Of a stretch of 64,000 nt of DNA, positions 24,417 through 34,201 are shown in pieces; position 1 is the stretch's first letter, and each line of letters begins with the position of its first letter. Below the pieces are notes generated by a model. It made no database searches and was not told the DNA's origin. It worked only from the letters and a program-made list of their open reading frames with translations. Position numbers and translations under genes: made by a program. The stretch is from the NCBI RefSeq assembly GCF_001050345.1, contig NZ_LFMW01000012.1, positions 496,001-560,000 on the forward strand, written 5' to 3'. Source of the DNA: Pseudomonas fildesensis (lineage in GTDB: Bacteria; Pseudomonadota; Gammaproteobacteria; Pseudomonadales; Pseudomonadaceae).

Positions 24417-24441
24417 GCAGGCCACGGAATACGTGGCCTGC
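24417..24441. terminator. Strong inverted repeat after mtlZ, probable operon terminator
   Basis: The perfect 10-bp stem GCAGGCCACG / CGTGGCCTGC with a GAATA loop lies 25 bases after the stop of mtlZ on the minus strand. The run after it is A/T-mixed rather than a clean T-tract, so the terminator call is probable, not certain. Confidence 0.6.
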
Positions 24442-24465
24442 GTGTTGGTTGTTGAGGCGAGTGAC

Positions 24466-25404
24466 TTAGTCGAGTTGTCGGCGATACGGCAGGTCCGGGC
24501 CGGTCTTGCCACAGGTCAAGGCGGCAGCGCGAATGGCGAAGGTCAGCATGCTCTCGATCTGCGCGCGGCTCAGCTGTTGCAGCCCTTCCACCGAGTCCAA
24601 TTGCTGCTCGGTCAGCCAGGCAATCAACGCCGCCTGGAAAGTATCCCCGGCACCGACCGTATCGGCCATCACCACCTTCACTGCCGGTTGCGACCAGGTG
24701 CCGTGTTGGCGGCTGAATACACTGGCGCCGTCACCCCCACGGGTGAGGAACACCAGCTGGCAACGGTGCTGCAACCAGCCCTGCAACACGCTTTCCGGCG
24801 ATTGATCGGGGTAGAGCAGGTGCAGGTCTTCATCGCTGACCTTGATCAGGTCGGCATGCTTGACCAGCTCCGCGACGCGGTCGCGCCACAGCTGGATATC
24901 CGGCTGGGGGTTAAGCCGCACGTTGGGGTCGAGGCTGATCAGGCGCTTGCCGCTTTCGCGCTTGACCAGGGTCAGCAGGGTGTCGCCAATCGGCTGTACC
25001 ACCAACGAGAATGAACCGATGTGCAGCCCGCGAATGTCATCGTCCAATACCGGCAGGTGCGCGACTTCCAGTTGGCGGTCGGCGCAGCCTTCGCCGCGAA
25101 AGCTGTATTGCGGCGAGCCGTTGGCGCCCACGGCGACCATCGCCAGGGTGGTCGGTGCGGCGAATTCCACCAGGTAGTCTTCGCTTACCCCTTCATCCTT
25201 GAGCACCTGCAACAAGCGGCGCCCGAGGAAGTCGGTGGACACGCCGCCGAACAACCCGGCTTCGATCCCAAGACGGCGTAACCCCACCGCCACGTTGAAC
25301 GGTGAGCCGCCGGCAATCGCCGTGTAATTGACCTTGGACGCCTGCCCGCTGGCATCCTCCTCGCTGAAAAAATCAAACAGCGCTTCACCACACACCAGAT
25401 ACAT
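24466..25404 (-). CDS. mtlZ: Fructokinase, PfkB family (MtlZ)
   Basis: The 312-residue ribokinase-fold kinase phosphorylates the fructose made by mannitol dehydrogenase. The PfkB signatures are present: YTAIAGGSPFNVAVGLRRLG near the N-terminus and DTVGAGDTFQAALIAWL near residue 250, with the catalytic Asp in GAGD. It is the last gene of the mtl operon, 12 bases after mtlY, and ends before a strong hairpin. Its position and family match mtlZ of the known Pseudomonas fluorescens mannitol operon. Confidence 0.9.
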   Translation of the reverse strand: MYLVCGEALFDFFSEEDASGQASKVNYTAIAGGSPFNVAVGLRRLGIEAGLFGGVSTDFLGRRLLQVLKDEGVSEDYLVEFAAPTTLAMVAVGANGSPQYSFRGEGCADRQLEVAHLPVLDDDIRGLHIGSFSLVVQPIGDTLLTLVKRESGKRLISLDPNVRLNPQPDIQLWRDRVAELVKHADLIKVSDEDLHLLYPDQSPESVLQGWLQHRCQLVFLTRGGDGASVFSRQHGTWSQPAVKVVMADTVGAGDTFQAALIAWLTEQQLDSVEGLQQLSRAQIESMLTFAIRAAALTCGKTGPDLPYRRQLD

Positions 25405-25416
25405 AGTCGTTCGCTC

Positions 25417-26898
25417 TTAAAGGGTTGCAACGTGCTGTTGATAGCGCTCGTAAGCTTGTTGATAGGCACTGACACTGGACGCCACCGGCAGCGTGCGGCT
25501 GGCCGGGTCGACACTCACACATTTCTCGCACAGGGCCGCCAGGCTTTCGCCGGACTGGCACCACGCCGCCTGGATCGCCGCGCCCAGGGCCGCGGCTTCG
25601 CTTTGTTCGGTGCAGATAACTTCGGTGTTCATGATATCGGCAACCATCTGGCGCCACACCGGGCTTTTTGAACCTCCGCCGATCAAGCGGATGCGCAGGC
25701 TTTGCAGGCCGGTCTGGCGCAGCAGGTCGAGGCCGTAACGCAGGCCGAAGGTGGCGCCCTCGACTACCGCGCGGCACAGGTTGGCGCGCGTCAGGTTGGT
25801 CATGGTCAGGCCGTGCAGGCTGCCGGTGGCGTGGGGCAGGGCGGGCACGCGCTCGCCGTTGAGGAACGGCAGCATGCTCACGCCGTCGGCGCCAATCGGG
25901 GCCTGTTCGACCAGCGCGTTGAACGCGGTGAGGTCGAGCTCGAACAGCTCGCGAATCACCCCGGTGGCGTTGGTCAGGTTCATCGTGCAGATCAACGGCA
26001 ACCAGCCGCCGCTGGACGAGCAGAACGTCGCGACGGATGCCTGGGGGCTGACATTTGCCTGGTCGGAAAACGCGTAGACAGTGCCCGATGACCCCAGGCT
26101 CATGGTGATCACGCCGGAGGCGATATTGCCGGTGCCGATGGCGCCCATCATGTTGTCGCCGCCGCCGCTGGAAACGATGGCATTGGGGTTGATACCCAGG
26201 CGTTCGGCGATGGCCGGGAGGATGGTGCCCACGGCTTGATCGGCTTCGATCAGTTGAGGCAGCGCCGCTTCAAGGCGCCCGCTCGGGTCGATGTGCTTGA
26301 GCAACGCCACATCCCATTCACGGCTGCGCACGTTGAAGTAGCCGGTGCCCGAGGCATCGCCGTATTCCGCGACGGCGCGGCCGGTGAGCCAGTAATTGAG
26401 ATAGTCGTGGGGCAGCAGGATATGCGCGATGCGCGCGAAAATGTCAGGGTGCTGCTCACGGGTCCAGAGCAATTTGGACACGGTGTAGCCCGGCGCAATC
26501 GCTACGCCCAGGCGTTCCAGCGAGCCGCTTTCGCCACCGAGGTGCTGCAGCAGTCGGTCGTTTTCCGGCGCGGTTTCGGTGTCGCACCACAGCTTGGCGG
26601 GGCGCAGCACCTGGCCGCTGTCATCGAGCAATACCAGGCCGTGTTGTTGGCCGGAGACGCCGATGCCGAGGATGTCCTGGCCGTCCACGCCGGCCTGTTG
26701 CAGGGCGCGGTGGGTGGCTTCGGTGAAGGCGTCCAGCCATTCCTGGGTGTGCTGCTCGCGGCGGCCATTGGCGCCGCTGATCAGCGTGTGAGCGGCGGCG
26801 CCGAGGCCCAGGACCTTGCCGCTGGAGGCGTCGAGGACGATGGCTTTGGTGCCTTGGGTACCGCAGTCGATGCCGAGAAACAGGTTTTGCTGGGTCAT
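25417..26898 (-). CDS. mtlY: Xylulokinase, FGGY family (MtlY)
   Basis: The 493-residue FGGY kinase phosphorylates D-xylulose, the product of D-arabinitol oxidation by MtlD. It has the N-terminal phosphate loop FLGIDCGTQGTKAIVLD, the substrate block GIGVSGQQHGLVLLDD with WCDTE, and the C-terminal ATP site (IRLIGGGSKSPVWRQM, EAAALGAAIQAAW). Length and motifs are those of XylB-type kinases. It follows mtlD with a repeat element between the two, and precedes mtlZ. Confidence 0.92.
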   Translation of the reverse strand: MTQQNLFLGIDCGTQGTKAIVLDASSGKVLGLGAAAHTLISGANGRREQHTQEWLDAFTEATHRALQQAGVDGQDILGIGVSGQQHGLVLLDDSGQVLRPAKLWCDTETAPENDRLLQHLGGESGSLERLGVAIAPGYTVSKLLWTREQHPDIFARIAHILLPHDYLNYWLTGRAVAEYGDASGTGYFNVRSREWDVALLKHIDPSGRLEAALPQLIEADQAVGTILPAIAERLGINPNAIVSSGGGDNMMGAIGTGNIASGVITMSLGSSGTVYAFSDQANVSPQASVATFCSSSGGWLPLICTMNLTNATGVIRELFELDLTAFNALVEQAPIGADGVSMLPFLNGERVPALPHATGSLHGLTMTNLTRANLCRAVVEGATFGLRYGLDLLRQTGLQSLRIRLIGGGSKSPVWRQMVADIMNTEVICTEQSEAAALGAAIQAAWCQSGESLAALCEKCVSVDPASRTLPVASSVSAYQQAYERYQQHVATL

Positions 26899-26940
26899 GA
26901 TGATTTGCTCAGCATTATTGTTGGAGTGTCAATGCGGTCC

Positions 26941-26994
26941 AAATGTGGGAGGGGCGGGAGCAAGTCGAATCGTCGCACCGCCCCTCCCACATTT
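26941..26994. repeat. Inverted repeat (TGTGGGAGGGGC family) inside the mtl operon
   Basis: AAATGTGGGAGGGGCGG and its complement face each other over a short spacer, between mtlD and mtlY. An element of this kind in an operon may stabilise the upstream mRNA or reduce expression of the genes that follow. Confidence 0.8.
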
Positions 26995-27006
26995 AACCCA
27001 GTTTCT

Positions 27007-28488
27007 TCAGTTGGTTTTTGCGAGCAGTTGTTTGATCGTCTCGGTGACGCCTTTGTCACGCAGGCTCGCATAGCACCGCTCGAACGCTGCCACAAACTCG
27101 GGCGAGTTGGGAATAGCTGTACCAAAAATCTCTTCCACCCCCAGCAAGCGTTTGCTGATCAGCGCATCATCACTCACCAGCCCCTGGCAGAAATCCGCAC
27201 GCGGATCGGGGATCTTGTAGCTCACCCCGTTCTCATCCACCCCCTTCAAATACAAGGCCCATGCGGCAACCACGAGTGCAGCCCGCTCGGTTTCGCGCCC
27301 GTCGGCAATCAACCGATTGATCGTCGGCACGGTGAACTTGGGAAACTTCGACGACCCATCCGAACACACCCGCTCCAACTGGTCGGCAATCGCCTGGTTG
27401 GAAAAGCGGTCCACCAGGGTCTGCTTGTAGTCTGTCAAGTCGATACCCGGCACCGGCGCCAGGTTCGGCGTGACGTCCTGGTCCATGTACGCACGCATAT
27501 ACGCCACAAACAGCGGATCGTTCATGGTCTCGTGCACAAACCGGTAACCCTTGAGAAAACCCAGGTACGTCAGGGCCAGGTGGCTGCCATTGAGCAGGCC
27601 GATCTTCATCTCTTCATAGGGCGTCACGTCGTCGGTGAACTGCACGCCGACCTTTTCCCACGCCGGGCGACCGTTGACGAACTTGTCTTCCAGTACCCAC
27701 TGCACAAAGGGCTCGCACACCACGGGCCAGGCATCGTCGATGCCATGTTCGTCATGCAATTGCAGGCGGTGGGCGATGCTGGTCATGGGGGTGATGCGGT
27801 CGACCATCGCGTTCGGAAAGCTCACATTGGCCTTGATCCAGTCATGCAGCTCGGCGTTGTGCAGGGCGGCGAAGGCGAGCAGCGCCTTGCGCGTCACGGC
27901 GCCGTTGTGTGGCAAGTTATCGCAGGACATCACGGTGAAGGCCGGGGTGCCGGCGGCACGGCGTTGGGTCAGCGCGGCGCAGATAAAGCCGAACACGGTT
28001 TTCGGTGCAGCAGGGTGTGCCAGGTCGTGCTGGATCTGCGGCAGGTGGGCCATGAACTCGCCGTTGCTGTCGTCGATGCAGTAGCCGCCCTCGGTGATGG
28101 TCAGCGAGACGATACGGATCTGCGGGCTGGCGAGTTTGTCGATCAGCGCCTGGGCGCTGTCTTCGGCCAGCAGCATGTCGCTGATGGCGCCGATCACGCG
28201 CACTTCGGTGTCGTCGGTGTCGCCCAATTCATACAGGGTGAACAGGTAATCCTGGCCTGCCAGGTCGTCGCGGGCCTTGCGGTCTTCGGCACGCAGGCCA
28301 ACGCCGCAGATGCTCCAGTCCAGGCCTTCGCCTAAGTTCATCAGCGCATCGGTGTAGTACGCCTGGTGCGCACGGTGGAAACCGCCGACGCCGATATGCG
28401 CGATGCCCTGGGAGGTGCTGGCAATGGCGTAGGCCGGCAGTTTCACTTCGGGCGCCAGCTGGGTGAGGTTCTGCTTATTCAGTTTCAT
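27007..28488 (-). CDS. mtlD: Mannitol 2-dehydrogenase, long-chain polyol dehydrogenase (MtlD)
   Basis: The 493-residue NAD-dependent enzyme oxidises D-mannitol to D-fructose; the P. fluorescens enzyme is known also to act on D-arabinitol and D-sorbitol. The N-terminal domain has the nucleotide-binding GVGGFHRAHQAYY. The polyol-specific long-chain family catalytic motif K-x4-N-x2-H is seen as KIGLLNGSH. TEGGYCID and DRITPMTS are also family blocks. The ATG at 28488 was chosen because the upstream part of the frame overlaps the end of mtlK. It is the fifth gene of the operon and acts on the sugar alcohols that the ABC importer brings in. Confidence 0.94.
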   Translation of the reverse strand: MKLNKQNLTQLAPEVKLPAYAIASTSQGIAHIGVGGFHRAHQAYYTDALMNLGEGLDWSICGVGLRAEDRKARDDLAGQDYLFTLYELGDTDDTEVRVIGAISDMLLAEDSAQALIDKLASPQIRIVSLTITEGGYCIDDSNGEFMAHLPQIQHDLAHPAAPKTVFGFICAALTQRRAAGTPAFTVMSCDNLPHNGAVTRKALLAFAALHNAELHDWIKANVSFPNAMVDRITPMTSIAHRLQLHDEHGIDDAWPVVCEPFVQWVLEDKFVNGRPAWEKVGVQFTDDVTPYEEMKIGLLNGSHLALTYLGFLKGYRFVHETMNDPLFVAYMRAYMDQDVTPNLAPVPGIDLTDYKQTLVDRFSNQAIADQLERVCSDGSSKFPKFTVPTINRLIADGRETERAALVVAAWALYLKGVDENGVSYKIPDPRADFCQGLVSDDALISKRLLGVEEIFGTAIPNSPEFVAAFERCYASLRDKGVTETIKQLLAKTN

Positions 28489-28504
28489 CACAAATCTCGC
28501 AAAA

Positions 28505-29608
28505 TCAGGCGGCAGCGCGCAGTGGGCGGGCCACGGCAACGCCATCAGCGTCGAACAGATGGCATTGAGTCGGGTCCAGGTGCAACTGCAGGGTTTCGCC
28601 ATATTGGCTGGCCATGTCGCCACGGATACGCAGGGTTAACGGCTCTTTGCTGGCGGTGATGACGTGGCAGAAGGTGTCGCTGCCCAGGCGCTCGCCGACG
28701 TCGGCGGTGACGGTCAGAGTGGCCTGGCCAGGGGCGGCGATTTCCAGGTGCTCCGGACGAATGCCCAGTGTGACCTCGCCGCCCACGCTCAAGGTCGCGC
28801 TGCTCAGGGGCAGGCTGATGCGACCGCCAGCATCCAGTTCGACTTCGCAACCCTGTGCCTCCACGCGAGTGACCTTGCCTTTGAGGAAGCCCATTTTCGG
28901 CGTGCCGAGGAAGCCTGCGACAAACAGATTGGCCGGCTGGTGATACAGCTTCAGCGGCGAGCCGACCTGTTCCACGCGGCCGCTGTTCAGAACCACCACC
29001 TTGTCGGCCAGGGTCATGGCTTCGACCTGGTCGTGGGTCACGTAGATCATGGTCGCTTGCAGCTCTTTATGCAGGCGCGACAGTTCCAGGCGCATCTGCA
29101 CGCGCAGGGCGGCGTCGAGGTTGGACAGCGGCTCATCGAACAGGAAAATCTTCGGGTTGCGCACAATCGCACGGCCGATCGCCACGCGCTGTCGCTGGCC
29201 ACCGGAGAGCTGCTTGGGTTTGCGCTCAAGCAGCGGGCCCAACTCCAGGATGCGGGCCGCTTCGTTGACCTTGCTCTCGACGATTTTTTTGTCGACACCC
29301 GCCAGGTCCAGGGCAAACGACATGTTCTTGCGCACGCTCATGTGCGGGTACAGGGCGTAGGTCTGGAACACCATCGCCAGGTCGCGCTTGGCTGGGGTGA
29401 CTTCGGTGATGTCGCGGCCATCGAGTTCGATGGTGCCTTCGCTGACTTCCTCCAGGCCGGCGATCAGGCGCAGCAGGGTGGATTTGCCGCAGCCCGACGG
29501 GCCGACGAATACCACGAATTCCTTGTCGTTCACTTCAAGGTCAATGCCCTTGATGATGGAGAAACCTTCGAAGCCTTTTTGCAGATTCTTGATTTTCAGG
29601 TTGGCCAT
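28505..29608 (-). CDS. mtlK: ABC transporter ATP-binding protein for polyol uptake (MtlK)
   Basis: The 367-residue ATPase belongs to the MalK/UgpC type. It has Walker A GPSGCGKSTLLRL, Q-loop FQTYALYPHM, signature LSGGQRQR, Walker B IFLFDEPLSNLD and H-loop YVTHDQVEA. The C-terminal OB-fold (MOI) domain spans about residues 235-360 (LGIRPEHLEI). It energises the MtlF/MtlG permease pair at the inner membrane. The ATG at 29608 has GGAGG 8 bases upstream. It lies between mtlG and mtlD in the operon. Confidence 0.94.
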   Translation of the reverse strand: MANLKIKNLQKGFEGFSIIKGIDLEVNDKEFVVFVGPSGCGKSTLLRLIAGLEEVSEGTIELDGRDITEVTPAKRDLAMVFQTYALYPHMSVRKNMSFALDLAGVDKKIVESKVNEAARILELGPLLERKPKQLSGGQRQRVAIGRAIVRNPKIFLFDEPLSNLDAALRVQMRLELSRLHKELQATMIYVTHDQVEAMTLADKVVVLNSGRVEQVGSPLKLYHQPANLFVAGFLGTPKMGFLKGKVTRVEAQGCEVELDAGGRISLPLSSATLSVGGEVTLGIRPEHLEIAAPGQATLTVTADVGERLGSDTFCHVITASKEPLTLRIRGDMASQYGETLQLHLDPTQCHLFDADGVAVARPLRAAA

Positions 29609-29646
29609 GGGATGGGCCTCCACTTTGAATTTTTATTAAATGTCGG

Positions 29647-30477
<831 letters not shown>

Positions 30478-30487
30478 GGCGCGGCCC

Positions 30488-31414
30488 TCAAGGCTTGTCA
30501 GTCAGGTTTTTGCCGATCATCCGCACCAGGATGATCGCCGCGATATTGGCGATGACCACGGCAATCAAGCCGCCGGCCGACGCCATGCCCACATCGAACT
30601 GCACCAGCGCCTGGTTGTAGATCAGGTAGGCGAGGTTAGTCGAGGCGTAGCCGGGGCCACCGTTGGTGGTGGTGAAGATTTCGGCGAAGACCGAGAGCAG
30701 GAAGATGGTTTCGATCATCACCACCACAGCAATCGGGCGCGCCAGGTGGGGCAGGGTCAGGTGCCAGAAGATCGCGATGGCACCGGCACCGTCGAGGCGC
30801 GCGGCTTCCTTTTGTTCCTGGTCGAGGGACTGCATGGCGGTCATCAGCAGCAGGATCGCGAAGGGCAGCCACTGCCACGACACAATGATGATGATCGACA
30901 GCAACGGGTAATGCGCGAGCCAGTCCACGGGCTCGGCGCCGAAGAACTTCCACACGGCGGCGAGAATCCCCGATACCGGATGGAAAATCAGGTTCTTCCA
31001 AATCAGCGCACCGACGGTGGGCATGATGAAGAACGGCGAAATCAACAACACCCGTACCACGCCACGACCGAAGAACTCACTGGCCTCCAGCAGGGCACTG
31101 ATCAACACACCGAACACCACGCTGATCAGCAGTACGCTGCCCACCAGCAACAGGGTATTGGTGGCGCCGGGCAGGAAGCCGGAGTCGGTGACGAAGTAGG
31201 CGAAGTTCTCCAGCCCCACGAATTGGTTTTCGCCGGGATAGAGCAGGTTGTAGCGGATCAGCGAAAAGTACAGGGTCATGCCCAGCGGCACGATCATCCA
31301 CAGCAGCAGCATGGCGACCGAAGGGGTGACGAGGAACCAGCCGGGGTTGGCCAGGCGGCTTTTGCGCGGCGTTTCAGGCGCGGCGGTTTGCACTTTGGCA
31401 GTGGTGGTATTCAT
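30488..31414 (-). CDS. mtlF: ABC transporter permease for polyol uptake (MtlF)
   Basis: The 308-residue permease of the MalF type has an N-terminal cytoplasmic tail of about 25 residues, six TM segments and the EAA motif EAARLDGAGAIAIFWHLTLP. The ATG at 31414 is preferred; an in-frame extension to 31492 would translate the intergenic repeat. It partners MtlG to form the channel. A repeat element lies between it and mtlE, the gene of the binding protein. Confidence 0.93.
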   Translation of the reverse strand: MNTTTAKVQTAAPETPRKSRLANPGWFLVTPSVAMLLLWMIVPLGMTLYFSLIRYNLLYPGENQFVGLENFAYFVTDSGFLPGATNTLLLVGSVLLISVVFGVLISALLEASEFFGRGVVRVLLISPFFIMPTVGALIWKNLIFHPVSGILAAVWKFFGAEPVDWLAHYPLLSIIIIVSWQWLPFAILLLMTAMQSLDQEQKEAARLDGAGAIAIFWHLTLPHLARPIAVVVMIETIFLLSVFAEIFTTTNGGPGYASTNLAYLIYNQALVQFDVGMASAGGLIAVVIANIAAIILVRMIGKNLTDKP

Positions 31415-31447
31415 GATGATCACAGGCTCGTTATGCGGCGAGGTCCT

Positions 31448-31575
31448 TGTGGCGAGGGAGCTTGCTCCCGTTGGGGTGCGAAGCGCCCCCAAAACCTGTG
31501 TAGGCGATTTCTATATTTACGCCGGCAGGTTTACGTGGGCTGCGCCCACGAACGGGAGCAAGCTCCCTCGCCACA
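31448..31575. repeat. Inverted repeat (TGTGGCGAGGGAGC family) between mtlE and mtlF
   Basis: A full-size member with arms TGTGGCGAGGGAGCTTGCTC and the complement ending CCCTCGCCACA, plus inner hairpins (GGGGTGCGAAGCGCCCC; GTGGGCTGCGCCCAC). It lies after the binding-protein gene and before the permease genes in the same operon. Confidence 0.85.
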
Positions 31576-31592
31576 ATTGAGACATTTACAGA

Positions 31593-32903
31593 CTATTTGG
31601 GATAACCGGCCCGCTTCATTTCGCGTTCGGTGGTGGTCTGCGCTTGCTTGAGTGCGTCGTCGACAGACATTTGCCCGGTCAGCGCGCCCGAGAAGAACTT
31701 GCCGACCTGGGTGCCAATCGCCTGGAACTCAGGAATGGTCACCAACTGGATACCGATATACGGCACCGGCTTGAGGGTTGGGTTGGTCGGGTCCGCCACT
31801 TTCAGCGATTCCAGGGTCACCTTGGCGAACGGCGCGGCTTTCATGTACTCGTCGCTGTAGGTCGACTTGCGCGTGCCTGGCGGAACGTTGGCAACACCAT
31901 CGGTCTTGGCGACCAAGGCACCGTATTCCTTGGAGGTCGCCCAACTGGTGAACACCTTGGCAGCGTCCTTGGCCTTGGAACTGGTCGGGATGGCCAGGGA
32001 CCAGGAGTACAGCCACGAGGTGCCTTTATCGGTCTTCTCGTGCGGGGCGAAGGTGAAACCGACATGGTCAGCCACTTTGCTCTGGGTCTTGTCGGTGACA
32101 AACGAGCCGGCGACGCTGGCATCCACCCAGATCGCGCACTTGCCGCTGTTGAACAGCGCCAGGTTTTCGTTGAAGCCGTTGCTGGAAGCACCCGGCGGGC
32201 CGGATTTCTTCATATTGTCGACGTAGAAGTTCAGCGCATCCTTCCACTCAGGACCGTTGAATTCCGGCTGCCACTTCTCGTCGAACCAGCGCGCCCCATA
32301 GCCGTTGGCCAGGGTGGTGATCAGCGCCATGTTCTCACCCCAACCGGCTTTGCCACGCAGGCACAGGCCGTATTGCTCTTTGGTCTTGTCGGTGAGTGTT
32401 GTCGCGAATTCGCTGATCTGGGTCCAGGTCGGGTGCTCCGGCATGGTCAGCCCGGCGTCCTTGAACAGGTCGGTGCGGTAATAAGTGATCGAGCTTTCGG
32501 CGTAGAACGGCAGTGCATACAGCGAGCCCTTGACGGACAAACCGTCACGCACGGAAGGGAATACGTCATCGAGGTCGTAGGAAGCAGGCAGGTCCTTCAT
32601 TGGCTCCAGCCAGCCCTTGGCGCCCCAGAGTGCGGCTTCGTACATGCCGATGGTCAACACATCGAACTGCCCGCCTTGGGTGGCGATGTCGGTGGTCAGG
32701 CGTTGGCGCAGCACGTTTTCTTCGAGCACCACCCAGTTCAGCTTGATCTCCGGATGCTCGGCCTCGAAGGTTTTCGAGAGTTTCTGCATGCGGATCATGT
32801 CGCTGTTGTTGACGGTGGCAATGGTCAGGGTTTGCGCGCCAAGACTGACGGCGCTGAGGGTCATGCAGGTGCAGGCAAGCAGAGCTTTTACTGTGAACTT
32901 CAT
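31593..32903 (-). CDS. mtlE: Polyol-binding periplasmic protein of the ABC importer (MtlE)
   Basis: The 436-residue MalE-type solute-binding protein starts with a signal peptide (MKFTVKALLACTCMTLSAVS, cleavage after GAQ). The mature part has the family blocks (SKTFEAEHPEIKLNWVVLEE, GQFDVLTIGMYE, YALPFYAESSITYYR, CAIWVDASVAGSFV). It captures mannitol, sorbitol or arabitol in the periplasm for MtlFGK. GGAG lies 6 bases before the ATG. It is the first gene of the operon; the promoter must lie in the 320 bases upstream, under MtlR control. Confidence 0.93.
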   Translation of the reverse strand: MKFTVKALLACTCMTLSAVSLGAQTLTIATVNNSDMIRMQKLSKTFEAEHPEIKLNWVVLEENVLRQRLTTDIATQGGQFDVLTIGMYEAALWGAKGWLEPMKDLPASYDLDDVFPSVRDGLSVKGSLYALPFYAESSITYYRTDLFKDAGLTMPEHPTWTQISEFATTLTDKTKEQYGLCLRGKAGWGENMALITTLANGYGARWFDEKWQPEFNGPEWKDALNFYVDNMKKSGPPGASSNGFNENLALFNSGKCAIWVDASVAGSFVTDKTQSKVADHVGFTFAPHEKTDKGTSWLYSWSLAIPTSSKAKDAAKVFTSWATSKEYGALVAKTDGVANVPPGTRKSTYSDEYMKAAPFAKVTLESLKVADPTNPTLKPVPYIGIQLVTIPEFQAIGTQVGKFFSGALTGQMSVDDALKQAQTTTEREMKRAGYPK

Positions 32904-33224
32904 CGCGCACTCCATTTCCGCGCCCGGAAGGCTACAGAAGGACAGTTATTGTTGTTGTGTCTTCCTACAAGGAGTCAGGAAGAGTGTGCGTTGATTACAG
33001 CCTTGAAATGGGGTTGTGACAAATCCTTGGGCGCACTTGGACTGATACTTTTTTGCACTCGGTCTCAACGTGCTGAAGCGGTTAACTTGATCGTTCCCAC
33101 GCTCTGCGTGGGAATGCATCCCGTGACGCTCTGCGTCACCGTTGCACAGTCTTCAAACCTTGCATGGCGGGACGCGGAGCGTCCGGAGCGGCATTCCCAC
33201 GCAGAGCGTAGGAACGATCAATCA
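32904..33224. other. mtlE promoter region plus repeat
   Basis: The part next to mtlE (about 32904-33085) is a plausible promoter and MtlR-binding region with AT-rich patches. I could not fix a -35/-10 pair by eye. The rest is a GATCGTTCCCACGC-family repeat, described separately. No gene is seen. Confidence 0.5.
33089..33222. repeat. Intergenic inverted repeat (GATCGTTCCCACGCTCTGCG family)
   Basis: The arms TGATCGTTCCCACGCTCTGC and GCAGAGCGTAGGAACGATCA enclose further hairpins (GTGACGCTCTGCGTCAC; GGGACGCGGAGCGTCC). It follows the stop codon of mtlR and precedes the mtlE promoter region. Two more members are at 45.5 and 57.4 kb. Confidence 0.88.
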
Positions 33225-34130
33225 TTAAGCCAGGTTTTGCTCGGTGAGCCTTTGCACCGCCAGGCGTCGGTAGTGGGACGGCGTCATGCCTTTAAGCTGC
33301 TGAAAGCGCCGGTTGAAGTTGGAAATGTTGTTGAAGCCCGATTCAAAACACACGTCTGTGACCGCCTTGTCACCGTCAGCCAGCAACTCGCAGGACTTGC
33401 TGATGCGCAACCGGTTCACAAACTCGATAAACGTGCGTCCCGTCGCCTGTTTGAATACGCGCGAAAAGTACGTCGGCTTCATCCCCAGATAGTCCGCCAC
33501 TTCCTCCAGCGGTAACTCCCGCGCGTAATGCGCGAAAATGTAGTCCACCGCGCGGTTGGTGCGGTCGATGCTGTGCTCGTCGGCCAGCTGCGGCGTGGTC
33601 ACGCCGGACAGCAATTGGTAGTCCTCACACGCGCTCAACACTTCCAGCAGGATAAAGAAGTGCCCCAGGCGCGCCATGCCTTTGGCGTCCTCAATGCGTT
33701 GCATCAGGCTCATGGCCTGGGCGATGGTCTTTTTGCAGCGAAACTCGATGCCGTACTGCGCGCGTTCCAGCAGCGGTGCCAGGGTCTTGAGTTCAGTAAA
33801 TATCTGGCTGCCGCCCTCGAACAGGTCATCGGTGAAGTTCACCAGCATGTCGCGCTTGGGCACCACTTCGTCTTCTTCGACCTGGCTGATCCAGTTGTGG
33901 GGCAAGTTTGGGCCGGTGAGGAACAGGCTTTCAGGGTAGAAATTGCCGATGTAATCGCCGATAAACACCTTGCCGGAACTGGCGACGATCAGGTGCAGCT
34001 CGTATTCCTTGTGGAAATGCCAGCGCACCAGCGGGCAGGGGAAACCGTGCTGGCGATAGATGATGGACAGACCGTTGTGATCGTCCATCAGCTCGTAGGA
34101 AGGGTCGGTGATTCGCGTTGCTCGGGTCAT
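33225..34130 (-). CDS. mtlR: AraC-family transcriptional activator of the mannitol operon (MtlR)
   Basis: The 301-residue protein has an N-terminal cupin-like sensing domain (about 20-110, with WHFHKEYELHLIV) and a C-terminal AraC domain (about 195-295). The two helix-turn-helices are LEEVADYLGMKPTYFSRVFK and VTDVCFESGFNNISNFNRRF. It lies directly upstream of mtlE in the same direction, as in the characterised P. fluorescens system, in which MtlR activates mtlE transcription in response to polyols. Autoregulation and carbon catabolite control are possible but not visible. Confidence 0.9.
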   Translation of the reverse strand: MTRATRITDPSYELMDDHNGLSIIYRQHGFPCPLVRWHFHKEYELHLIVASSGKVFIGDYIGNFYPESLFLTGPNLPHNWISQVEEDEVVPKRDMLVNFTDDLFEGGSQIFTELKTLAPLLERAQYGIEFRCKKTIAQAMSLMQRIEDAKGMARLGHFFILLEVLSACEDYQLLSGVTTPQLADEHSIDRTNRAVDYIFAHYARELPLEEVADYLGMKPTYFSRVFKQATGRTFIEFVNRLRISKSCELLADGDKAVTDVCFESGFNNISNFNRRFQQLKGMTPSHYRRLAVQRLTEQNLA

Positions 34131-34201
34131 GCTGCCGTCGCTTTATTGTGATTGCGACCTGAATAATGCCCCCTTGCGCGCGACCCTGTCAGCCTCGGTG
34201 T

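Noticed and set aside
26236..28335. Plus-strand frame of about 700 codons opposite mtlY and mtlD
   Set aside because: It crosses two real genes and the repeat between them, and has a composition typical of antisense frames.
33089..33222. GATCGTTCCCACGC repeat as part of a CRISPR array or RNA gene
   Set aside because: It is one inverted repeat of a dispersed family seen at three places, not a regular direct-repeat array, and does not fold as a tRNA.
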